From assembly GCA_012719545.1 (NCBI GenBank), contig JAAYAD010000079.1, forward strand, positions 1-47,736: DNA of 47,736 nt, given 5' to 3'. The notes beneath the pieces are model-generated. The model was not told the DNA's origin and made no database searches. It saw only the letters and a list, made by a program, of their open reading frames with translations. Source of the stretch: Clostridiaceae bacterium. Lineage in GTDB: Bacteria > Bacillota > Clostridia > DSM-8532. Positions within the stretch are counted from its first letter, which is position 1; the number at the start of each line of letters is the position of its first letter. Below are positions 40,700-47,736 of this stretch, piece by piece. A program made the translations under genes and the position numbers.

Positions 40700-41974
40700 A
40701 TGGGTGATTATGAATTTAGGGATCCAATTCATGGATTTATTTATGTAAGACCCTTAGAAAAGAAGATAATTGATTCAAGGCCTTTTCAGCGTTTGCGTGG
40801 AATAAAACAATTGGCTTTGACCCACTTAGTCTACCATGGAGCAGAACATACAAGGTTTGGACATTCATTAGGTGTAATGCATTTAGTAAGTAAAGCTTTT
40901 AATTCTGCTATTTCAAAAAATACACCTTTTTCAAAAGAACAAGCAGATTGGTATGAGCAAATATTGAGATTGATAGCGTTAACCCACGATTTGGGACATG
41001 CTCCATTTTCTCATGGTTCTGAGTCCGTTTTTCCTGACGGTTTAGAACATGAAGATTTTACTGATAATATTATTTTAAATACTGAGATTGCTGATTATAT
41101 TAGAGAGATAGGTGCGGAGTTTGTACATAAATATGGAAGTGAATTTGACATTACACCTGAATTAATATGTTCTATCTATCATGGTAAAAATGTAAGTAAT
41201 CCAGATTTTATATTTTTAAAAAAGTTCATGGATAGCGAACTAGACTGCGATAAAATGGATTATTTATTGAGAGATTCACTTTACTGCGGTGTAAACTATG
41301 GAAAATATGATGTCGATAGATTGATTTCTTGTTTAACCACTTATAAGAAGGACAATAATGTGTTTCTTGCCATAGAAAAAGGTGGAATAAATGCATTTGA
41401 AGGGTTTGTACTTGCTCGATATTTTATGTTTATTCAGGTTTATTTTCATAAAACTAGAAGATTTCTGGATAAAATGCTTGTTGAGTACTTAAAAACAAGT
41501 TTGCCAAATGGAAGATATCCAGACAACGTCGACGATTACCTCGAATGGGATGATGCTCTTGTATGGAGGAACATAAAAAGGGATGAAAAGTCTAATTATT
41601 ATGCAGATAGGCTTATAAACCGAAAGATTATGAAAATGGTATATGAATCACCCACACATTCGAATATACAGGAAAAGAAAATGTACAATTTAATTAAAAA
41701 TGATATGCAAAAAATGTTTGGGTGCGAAAATATATTATTTGATTCTGTGGAAAAAATGGCGCATAAGATACCAGCTAAGTATGAAATTGACAATGAAAAA
41801 ACAATACCAGTTTTACTGAATTATAGCGACCAACCGAGCACTATAAGCATTGAATCAGGCATAATAAACAAGATGACTGAACCGATATATATTATGAGAC
41901 TTTACGCTAAAGAAGAAATAGAACACGAAGCCGAGGCTTTTGTAAAGCAGAGAATGAAGGATATGATGGATTAA
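40700..41974 (+). CDS. HD-domain phosphohydrolase (YwfO/dNTPase-like)
   Basis: A 424-residue HD-superfamily protein of the SAMHD1/dGTPase-like branch. The opening DPIHGFIYV and RPFQRLRGIKQLALTHLVYH and the HD ligands GAEHTRFGHSLGV, ALTHDLGHAPFSHG and MDSELDCDKMDYLLRD are all present, so it should be an active metal-dependent phosphohydrolase on nucleotides. I choose ATG 40700, six bases after GGAGAGG. It is followed 36 bases later by a YwgA-like gene, the same order as ywfO-ywgA in Bacillus. Substrate not visible. The surroundings are AT-rich accessory DNA. Confidence 0.82.
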   Translation: MGDYEFRDPIHGFIYVRPLEKKIIDSRPFQRLRGIKQLALTHLVYHGAEHTRFGHSLGVMHLVSKAFNSAISKNTPFSKEQADWYEQILRLIALTHDLGHAPFSHGSESVFPDGLEHEDFTDNIILNTEIADYIREIGAEFVHKYGSEFDITPELICSIYHGKNVSNPDFIFLKKFMDSELDCDKMDYLLRDSLYCGVNYGKYDVDRLISCLTTYKKDNNVFLAIEKGGINAFEGFVLARYFMFIQVYFHKTRRFLDKMLVEYLKTSLPNGRYPDNVDDYLEWDDALVWRNIKRDEKSNYYADRLINRKIMKMVYESPTHSNIQEKKMYNLIKNDMQKMFGCENILFDSVEKMAHKIPAKYEIDNEKTIPVLLNYSDQPSTISIESGIINKMTEPIYIMRLYAKEEIEHEAEAFVKQRMKDMMD

Positions 41975-42010
41975 TAATTTTTCAATTACGAATATATGGA
42001 GGAGAATACT

Positions 42011-42532
42011 ATGGATAAATTAAAAAATGTAGTACCAGTGATAAAAAAAATATCTGAATATCAACAACCTGGAAAGAAAGCTTTACAGAAGTTAATTTAT
42101 CTTATACAGAAAAAAGGCGTAGATCTGGGATTTGACTTTTCAATACATTATTATGGTCCATATAGCTCTAGTCTAGATGATTCAATCCATGTTATGCAGT
42201 TACAAGGGGTAGTTGAGATTATTCCTGATGGTATGAACCATAGAATTTGTTTGACAGATTTGAGTGATATGGTTGAAAATGGGGTGTTTTCTCCTATTGA
42301 AGAAGAAACAATAGAAAGTGTATTGGAATCCTTTGGCTCGATGTCAGCTTTTGACCTTGAATTAATTACAACTACTGATTTTGTTGCAAGAGAATTATGT
42401 AAAACTTTGAAGAACTGTACTGAAAATGATATTATTGATGGAGTGAAAAAGATAAAAGGTGAAAAGTTTTCATGTGATAAAATAAAACAAGCAATCCTTC
42501 TACTCAGAGAGAATGGATATCAGTGGAACTAA
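42011..42532 (+). CDS. YwgA-like protein paired with the HD phosphohydrolase
   Basis: A 173-residue protein with KKALQKLIYLIQKKGVDLGF and FSIHYYGPYSSSLDDSIHVM, the core pattern of YwgA proteins and of the wider DUF4065/Panacea-like group, some of which neutralise toxins. Ends in a helical region (IKQAILLLRENGYQW). ATG 42011 is six bases after GGAGGAG. Spacing indicates one transcript with the HD gene. Whether it regulates, tethers or inhibits the HD enzyme is unknown. Confidence 0.65.
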   Translation: MDKLKNVVPVIKKISEYQQPGKKALQKLIYLIQKKGVDLGFDFSIHYYGPYSSSLDDSIHVMQLQGVVEIIPDGMNHRICLTDLSDMVENGVFSPIEEETIESVLESFGSMSAFDLELITTTDFVARELCKTLKNCTENDIIDGVKKIKGEKFSCDKIKQAILLLRENGYQWN

Positions 42533-42535
42533 TTA

Positions 42536-42564
42536 TTGACTTTTTGAGTATAATAAAATATTAT
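42536..42564 (+). promoter_or_regulatory. Promoter of the valS T-box transcript
   Basis: TTGACT (42536-42541) and TATTAT (42559-42564) are 17 bases apart, placing the RNA start near 42571. Confidence 0.6.
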
Positions 42565-42570
42565 TGAACC

Positions 42571-42890
42571 AAGAAAAACCGAACACAAACAAAATGGCGT
42601 TGATAAGGAGGAGTACATGCTCTCCCGAAGCATAGAGAGAAGATGGCTGGTGTAAATCTTCGTGACGGAAGCATGGAAGTAGCCTTTGAGCTGTGAACCG
42701 AAAGGATATATCCGTAAGGATTATCTTAGTAGGCTTCAACGGAGTTTCCACCGTTAAAAGGAAAGCAATATCGGATATCTTTACAGGTATCCCGTATTGG
42801 CAGAGTGCAGATAGTCATATCTGAATTTAGGTGGTACCACGGACGCAACGGTTCGCCCTAAGCAATTAAAAGCTTACGGCGGACCTTTTT
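42571..42890 (+). ncRNA. T-box riboswitch, valine-type
   Basis: The leader carries the T-box core AGGTGGTACCACGG at 42829-42842, whose bases pair with the uncharged tRNA acceptor end. Stem I includes GGAGGAGTACATGCTC and AAGCATAGAGAGAAGATGG; the specifier loop GGTGTAAATCTTC holds GTA (42652-42654), a valine codon, followed by A. The terminator (42850-42863 with 42872-42885, then T5) competes with the antiterminator. Uncharged valine tRNA would allow read-through into the synthetase gene. Confidence 0.92.
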
Positions 42891-42924
42891 GTTTTGTGTT
42901 CGAAAAAATCAAGGAGGTATTACC

Positions 42925-45297
42925 ATGCAAAAACAATATGACTTTAGAAAAGCGGAAAAGGAAATGCAGGACTTCTGGAAAGAGAACTCAATCTACAGCT
43001 TTGACCTTGAAAGTCCAAACGAAATCTATTCCATTGACACCCCGCCGCCGACAGTCAGCGGAAGCCTGCACATAGGACATATTTTTTCCTATACCCAGGC
43101 AGAAATGATTGCCCGCTTTAAGCGCATGCAGGGCTATAACGTCTTTTATCCCTTTGGCTTTGACGATAATGGTTTACCAACAGAAAGACTTGTAGAAAAA
43201 GAAGAAGGGATAGTTGCCAAGAATCTTCCAAGAAGCGAATTCATCAAAAAATGCATGGCAACTACCGAAAAATACGAGAAAGAATTTAAGGATTTATGGC
43301 AGTCATTGGGCTTTTCGGTTGACTGGTCACTACAATATGAGACCATTGACCCAATGGTTCAGCGAATATCGCAGAAATCTTTTATCAGGCTTTTCAAAGA
43401 GGGAAAGGCGTATGTGAAAGAGTCACCCGTTCTTTGGTGCACCGAATGCCAGACTTCCATTGCTCAGGCGGAGTTGGAGCTAAAGGAAAAGGATACGACT
43501 TTTAATTACATTATATTTAAATCAGACGATGAAGATTTGCTGGTCGCCACAACAAGACCAGAGCTTCTATATGGCTGTGTCTGCCTTTTTATAAATCCTG
43601 AGGATGAAAGATTCAGACATTTCATAGGTAAAAGTGCCACGGTTCCTCTGTATAATTATGAGATCCCCATATTGGCAGACAGCAAAGTTGATATGGATAA
43701 AGGAACGGGCATAGTTATGTGTGCTACCTTTGGCGACAGCACCGATGCAGAGTGGTATCAATCCCACAAACTTCCTTACAGGAAGGTTATCTTACCTGAC
43801 GGTACAATCGATGAAGCTGTCCCTTTTATCGGAGGATTAAAGGTTAAGGAAGCAAGAAGCATAATTATTGGCTTATTATCAGAGAATGGCCTTCTTGTTG
43901 AGACAAAAAGCATAACACACACCGTTGCGGTACATGAACGCTGCGGCAGAGAAATTGAAATCATACCTTCAAAGCAGTGGTATATTGACATCCTGTCCAA
44001 TAAAGAGCTGTTTTTAAAGGCCGCTGATGAAATCAACTGGTATCCGGATTATATGAAAAACAGGTATACAGCATGGGTTGAAAACCTTAAATGGGATTGG
44101 TGCATATCACGTCAGCGCTATTTCGGAGTACCTTTCCCGATATGGTACTGTAAAAGCTGCGGCAAAGTCATAGTTGCAAGTGAGAATAGGCTGCCTGTCA
44201 ATCCTCTTGAGACGAATCCTGACAAGCCATGCTCCTGCGGATGCAATGAATTGATACCTGAGAGTTCAGTACTTGATACATGGGCAACATCATCAGTCAC
44301 CCCTCAAATAAATGCAAAATGGGGAGAGGAAAATGATATTTCAGACAGGCTTTTACCCATGAGCTTAAGAACACAGGCTCATGAGATTATACGTACATGG
44401 GCATTTTACACCATAGTAAGAAGCTTGTACCTTACAGGTCAGATTCCTTGGAAGGATATCATGGTTTGCGGATTTGTTCTTGCCAAGAAAGGGGAAAAGA
44501 TAAGCAAGTCAAAGAGTAATTCCGAGTTATCGCCCCAAAAACTTATAGAGAACCATTCTGCCGATGTTTTAAGGTATTGGGCTGCCAATTCCAGGCTAGG
44601 CACAGATACATTCTTCTCCATTGATGAGCTTGGGATAGCAAAACGCTTTATAACAAAGCTGTGGAATGCATCCAGATTTGCCCTGACACATCTTCAGGAT
44701 ATAGATATCCACGAAGAAATTGAGCTTATGCCGATTGACAGATGGATAATGGAGCGTTGCAAACAAACAACCATGGAAGCTAAAAGCTTACTTGAGGAAT
44801 ACGAGATTGGAACAGCAAGGCACAGGATTGACGATTTCTTCTGGAAGGATTTATGCGACTACTATCTTGAAATTGTTAAGGATCGCCTGTATAAGCCTGA
44901 GATACATGGAGTATTGCAGCGCAAATCCGCCCAGCATGCCTTGTATTATTGCATGCTTAATGTGTTAAAGCTTTACGCAATTTATGTACCCCATATCACC
45001 GAATATATTTATCAGAACTTTTTCAGGCAGCATGAGAAATGCATTTCTTTGCACAGGCTTTGCTGGGATACTACTGATAAGGTTGATAACGAGCTTATTC
45101 TTTTTGGAGAAAAGCTAAAGGATGTTATCTCAGAAGCAAGAAAATACAAGACTGTTAACGCTCTGTCCATGAAAGCAGAGATGGAGAAAATTGTTATAAC
45201 TACTGAAGAAAAGTATGTGGATTTGTTCCGGCAAACAATAAATGATTTAAAAGCCTGTTGCCATGCAAATGTGATAGAAATTGAGCTGATAAATTAG
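42925..45297 (+). CDS. valS: Valyl-tRNA synthetase
   Basis: A 790-residue class I synthetase joining valine to its tRNA. HIGH is at PTVSGSLHIGHIFSY and the KMSKS-type loop is KKGEKISKSKSNSELSP; the editing-domain TTRPELL and the DWCISRQRYFGVPFPIWYCK segment are typical of valine enzymes. It is shorter than common bacterial ValS (about 880) and lacks the C-terminal coiled coil, resembling the archaeal-like second type found in some Clostridia. The T-box codon GTA upstream supports valine. ATG 42925 is preceded by AAGGAGG. A second, full-length valS may exist elsewhere. Confidence 0.9.
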   Translation: MQKQYDFRKAEKEMQDFWKENSIYSFDLESPNEIYSIDTPPPTVSGSLHIGHIFSYTQAEMIARFKRMQGYNVFYPFGFDDNGLPTERLVEKEEGIVAKNLPRSEFIKKCMATTEKYEKEFKDLWQSLGFSVDWSLQYETIDPMVQRISQKSFIRLFKEGKAYVKESPVLWCTECQTSIAQAELELKEKDTTFNYIIFKSDDEDLLVATTRPELLYGCVCLFINPEDERFRHFIGKSATVPLYNYEIPILADSKVDMDKGTGIVMCATFGDSTDAEWYQSHKLPYRKVILPDGTIDEAVPFIGGLKVKEARSIIIGLLSENGLLVETKSITHTVAVHERCGREIEIIPSKQWYIDILSNKELFLKAADEINWYPDYMKNRYTAWVENLKWDWCISRQRYFGVPFPIWYCKSCGKVIVASENRLPVNPLETNPDKPCSCGCNELIPESSVLDTWATSSVTPQINAKWGEENDISDRLLPMSLRTQAHEIIRTWAFYTIVRSLYLTGQIPWKDIMVCGFVLAKKGEKISKSKSNSELSPQKLIENHSADVLRYWAANSRLGTDTFFSIDELGIAKRFITKLWNASRFALTHLQDIDIHEEIELMPIDRWIMERCKQTTMEAKSLLEEYEIGTARHRIDDFFWKDLCDYYLEIVKDRLYKPEIHGVLQRKSAQHALYYCMLNVLKLYAIYVPHITEYIYQNFFRQHEKCISLHRLCWDTTDKVDNELILFGEKLKDVISEARKYKTVNALSMKAEMEKIVITTEEKYVDLFRQTINDLKACCHANVIEIELIN

Positions 45298-45387
45298 TTC
45301 AAAAAATAATTGGAAATAGCATTGATTGTCACTGTTCCTGCTGCATTTGAACCGTCTTAAGACTTTGTGAGCAGGTGGCTGTAACTT

Positions 45388-45471
45388 TGAAAGTGCACTG
45401 TGAGTATGAACTTACCCCAGAATGTCAGGTCCAAAATAGACAGGGGTTCAGTTCAAGTCAGTGCACTTTCA
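45388..45471. repeat. 84-base imperfect inverted repeat after valS
   Basis: TGAAAGTGCACTG (45388-45400) pairs perfectly with CAGTGCACTTTCA (45459-45471). Inner stretches also pair (GAAC with GTTC; ACCCC with GGGGT). It lies between the convergent valS and SDR genes. It has no clear T run on the plus strand; a short MITE-like element or a bidirectional mRNA end is possible. Confidence 0.55.
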
Positions 45472-45492
45472 TCTTTCTCAATTATTATTTTC

Positions 45493-46242
45493 TTATTCTA
45501 CATATATCATCTTTTTCGTCATTCCGCCGTCAACAACAAGGTTTATGCCTGTGACAAAATTATTTTCTTTTGCTGTAAGATAAAGGCATGCACGTGCTAT
45601 GTCATCCGGCTTTCCTACACGCTTTGAAAAGTGCTGCTCGTGATCAATTTCTCTTAACTTTGAATAATCACCTGTTTCAATCCAGCCCGGAGAAATGGCG
45701 TTGACTGTAATCCTGTCCTGGCTGAATGATGCTGCCAGGGCATGGGTAAGAGCAACAATTCCGCCTTTTGTTGCGGCATAAGCCTCTGAATTGGGCTCAG
45801 ACATAATGGCTCTGGTGGAGGCAATATTTACAATGGCTCCGCCGTCCTTGTTATTTCGCATATATTTGGCTGCTTCGCGGGAGCATAAGAACACGCTTCT
45901 TAAGTTGGTGTTTATTATATCGTCCCATTCTTCCAGAGTTAATTCATAAGGGGACTTAAAAACCGATACTCCTGCATTATTGATTAATATATCAATGTGG
46001 CCGTAGGTTTGGTTGGCTGTTTCCATTAACCTGACGATATCTGCCTCACACCTTACATCAGTTAGTACGAAAATAGATTTTCCGCCTCTTTCTTTAATTA
46101 AAGATACTGTTTTTTCTCCAGCTTCTGCATCTTTATCTGCCACAACGACATTTGCGCCTTTTTCTGCATATTGCAGGGCTACTCCTTTGCCGATTCCGTT
46201 TCCGGCACCTGTTACAATCACTGTTTTATTTAAGAAATCCAT
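45493..46242 (-). CDS. Short-chain dehydrogenase/reductase
   Basis: A 249-residue classical SDR. NAD(P) site TGAGNGIGKGVAL with VVVADKDA after it (an Asp favouring NAD+), NNAG in DILINNAGVSVFKSP, the catalytic Ser in VNIASTRAIMS, YxxxK in EAYAATKGG, and ISPGWIETG. C-terminal GINLVVDGG is typical of glucose-1-dehydrogenase/3-oxoacyl-ACP-reductase-like members. Alone, so the substrate cannot be assigned. A GAGGGTGG site precedes the ATG on the minus strand. Confidence 0.9.
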   Translation of the reverse strand: MDFLNKTVIVTGAGNGIGKGVALQYAEKGANVVVADKDAEAGEKTVSLIKERGGKSIFVLTDVRCEADIVRLMETANQTYGHIDILINNAGVSVFKSPYELTLEEWDDIINTNLRSVFLCSREAAKYMRNNKDGGAIVNIASTRAIMSEPNSEAYAATKGGIVALTHALAASFSQDRITVNAISPGWIETGDYSKLREIDHEQHFSKRVGKPDDIARACLYLTAKENNFVTGINLVVDGGMTKKMIYVE

Positions 46243-46535
46243 AGTTTACCACCCTCACAAAAATATCATAACTTCATATTAACATAAAAAAAGAAGGTTT
46301 AATCAACCATTATCAGTTTGCAGGAGGGGGAAGATAATTATATACCATTTGAATTAAAAATAATGTCTATTGACATAATGAAGTCTTGCAAATGCAGAAA
46401 TGAGAATTTTGAACTTAAAGGCTTACCGAAACATCAGGTGATTCCGATACGGATAAACTGATTGAGTTGATAAGTTGATGGTTATGTTAACAGTTAATTA
46501 TAAAGAAATGCTTTATGAGAAAGGTGAGAAAAGAG

Positions 46536-47459
46536 ATGAATAAAAGCAGTAATAAGGTTCTATGGACCATATTGATAATAATTACTGTTTTGGTTTTGGC
46601 AGCAGTTATTTGGTATGCTTTAAGACCCATGAGAGATAGAGCTTTTATAAAAAGCAGATTGGAGATTGGCGGAAACAAAAATGTGCAGCTGTTACAACAA
46701 CTTAATGATGAGTGGACATTGCCGGAGGATTATTCCTTGGAAGTCATAGAAGTTGAAGAAGTAACTATGGAATGGATACAGAAAATTGATGCCAAGCCAG
46801 TTAAGGCAATTCTACAGCTTCACGGCGGAGCTTATACCCGGTCTCTTAAAGATAATGGCATAACATACCGGCGTTCAGCGGTTCAATATGCCAGATTAAG
46901 CGGAGCAGGGGTGTTGACCGTAGATTACAGGGTTGCACCGGAACATCCTTATCCTGCCGCATTGGAGGATGCTGTCATGGCATATAACTGGCTGCTGGAA
47001 CATGGCTATATGCCTGACGACATCATTATAGTCGGTGATTCAGCCGGAGGAGGCCTGGCTCTTGCAACTGTACTTTATATAAGGGATAATGGCATACCTA
47101 TGCCTGCCGCTATAATCACTATGTCGGCATGGACTGACTTAAATTACAGACGCTGGACACCCAGTTATGTTGGCAAGGAGAAAGCCGATAACCCATATAT
47201 TTCACCCCTTTACGGAGATTTTCACAATTTTCCTCCAATGCTCATGCAGGTAGGGGGAGATGAGAAGCTTTTAAATGATACCGTTAAGGTTGCGCAAAAA
47301 GCTAAAGAAGCGGGAATTGTGGTCAAACAGACGACATATCCCGGTATGTTCCATGTATTTCAGATGCTGTTTCCAAAACTGGATGACGCAAATAGCGCAT
47401 GGGAAGAAGTTGAAGCATTTATAAAAGATGTTTATGCAGGCAATCTTGATGTGAAGTGA
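46536..47459 (+). CDS. Membrane-anchored alpha/beta hydrolase (HSL/acetyl esterase type)
   Basis: A 307-residue esterase of the hormone-sensitive-lipase family. An N-terminal membrane helix (residues about 8-29, VLWTILIIITVLVLAAVIWY) precedes the hydrolase fold. HGGAY (LQLHGGAYTRS) forms the oxyanion hole; GDSAGG holds the nucleophile Ser; the Asp is in MQVGGDEKLL and the His in GMFHVFQM. Acts on short acyl or aryl esters in this family. ATG 46536 is eight bases after AAGGTGAG; an upstream ATG at 46515 has no good site. Confidence 0.85.
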   Translation: MNKSSNKVLWTILIIITVLVLAAVIWYALRPMRDRAFIKSRLEIGGNKNVQLLQQLNDEWTLPEDYSLEVIEVEEVTMEWIQKIDAKPVKAILQLHGGAYTRSLKDNGITYRRSAVQYARLSGAGVLTVDYRVAPEHPYPAALEDAVMAYNWLLEHGYMPDDIIIVGDSAGGGLALATVLYIRDNGIPMPAAIITMSAWTDLNYRRWTPSYVGKEKADNPYISPLYGDFHNFPPMLMQVGGDEKLLNDTVKVAQKAKEAGIVVKQTTYPGMFHVFQMLFPKLDDANSAWEEVEAFIKDVYAGNLDVK

Positions 47460-47600
47460 CGGAGATGGTTTTTACAAAATAGGCGAACATTCCTTTATTA
47501 TGGGGGATGATGAGCAGACTGATTATTTATTGCGTAAAGATTTATAATATGATTAAAAATAGCATTAAAATAGTAGGAATATTCAAAATAAAAATATAAG

Positions 47601-47736
47601 GGGCTGTCTCAAAATAACATTGAGATAGCTCCTTGTTTTTATCTCTAAAAACACAAAAGACAGGTCCAAAAGACCCGTCAAATGCGGTAGAATATAGTTG
47701 TGAATCCAATATCACTACAACAAGACTATACCAAAA
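47601..47736 (+). mobile_element. Left end of an IS1182-like insertion sequence
   Basis: The sequence from about 47600 opens GGGGCTGTCTCAAAATAAC, similar to the ends of IS1182-type elements. The subterminal arms GGGCTGTCTCA and TGAGATAGCTC can fold into a hairpin with T-rich sequence after it, which can also stop transcripts entering the IS. A transposase start follows at 47700. The rest lies beyond the window. Confidence 0.5.
47700..47736 (+). CDS. Transposase N-terminus (IS1182-like), partial
   Basis: GTG 47700 gives VNPISLQQDYTK before the window ends. Several IS1182-like transposases open with a similar short QxDYTKR stretch. The start codon is weakly supported by ribosome-site sequence and only 12 residues can be read, so the family call depends mainly on the terminal sequence. 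Confidence 0.4.
   Translation, partial: MNPISLQQDYTK

Noticed and set aside
1..47736. CRISPR array, tRNA or rRNA genes
   Set aside because: No regularly spaced short repeats and no tRNA-like cloverleaf or rRNA sequence were noticed by eye; a covariance-model scan would settle the tRNA question.

Overview
The window reads as chromosome of a low-GC, Gram-positive anaerobe of the class Clostridia. The signs are strong GGAGG ribosome sites, frequent TTG and GTG starts, a T-box leader, an S-layer (SLH) surface protein, and an Etf-linked lactate dehydrogenase of the Acetobacterium type. No rRNA, tRNA or CRISPR array was seen. Both edges lie inside insertion sequences: an IS256-type element on the left and an IS1182-like end on the right.

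Region 1 (0.6-13.6 kb) is a reductive pyrimidine catabolism locus. A PucR-type regulator precedes a class III aminotransferase, an iron-type alcohol dehydrogenase, an ABC importer (ATPase, two permeases, lipoprotein), dihydropyrimidinase, a PreA-type dihydropyrimidine dehydrogenase and an M20 carbamoyl-amidase. Together they can import a pyrimidine, reduce and open the ring, release beta-alanine, transaminate it to malonate semialdehyde and reduce that to 3-hydroxypropionate. Two things stand out. The importer's binding protein appears circularly permuted: the second half of the NMT1/THI5-like fold comes first. The dehydrogenase carries the N-terminal Fe-S domain but lacks the FAD/NAD(P)H domains.

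Region 2 (13.7-19.6 kb) holds ordinary genes: a DUF4097 protein, an acyl-ACP thioesterase, an ArsC/Spx-like protein, a DUF1801 protein, and a GH4 glycosidase divergent from an AraC regulator.

Region 3 (19.7-27.5 kb) is an envelope-stress-like module: an ECF sigma factor, a small membrane protein (candidate anti-sigma), a polytopic membrane protein and a PrsW-type intramembrane protease. It is followed by two copies of a conserved 44-bp promoter-like element. One drives a tiny terminator-ended transcript; the other precedes a large InlB-repeat/SLH surface protein broken by two frameshifts. A third copy sits at 34.0 kb before a small membrane protein.

Region 4 (27.6-33.9 kb) is a lactate operon: GntR/FadR regulator, two operator palindromes, lactate permease, EtfB, EtfA with a ferredoxin domain, and an FAD lactate dehydrogenase (LctBCD type).

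Region 5 (34-39.5 kb) is decaying accessory DNA: a broken lipoprotein gene, IS21 (istA/istB) and IS256 remnants, a DUF3221-like protein, a secreted papain-like protease and a stand-alone receiver protein. Region 6 (40-47.7 kb) holds an XRE regulator, an HD phosphohydrolase/YwgA-like pair, a T-box-controlled valyl-tRNA synthetase, an SDR dehydrogenase, a membrane-anchored alpha/beta hydrolase and the incoming IS.
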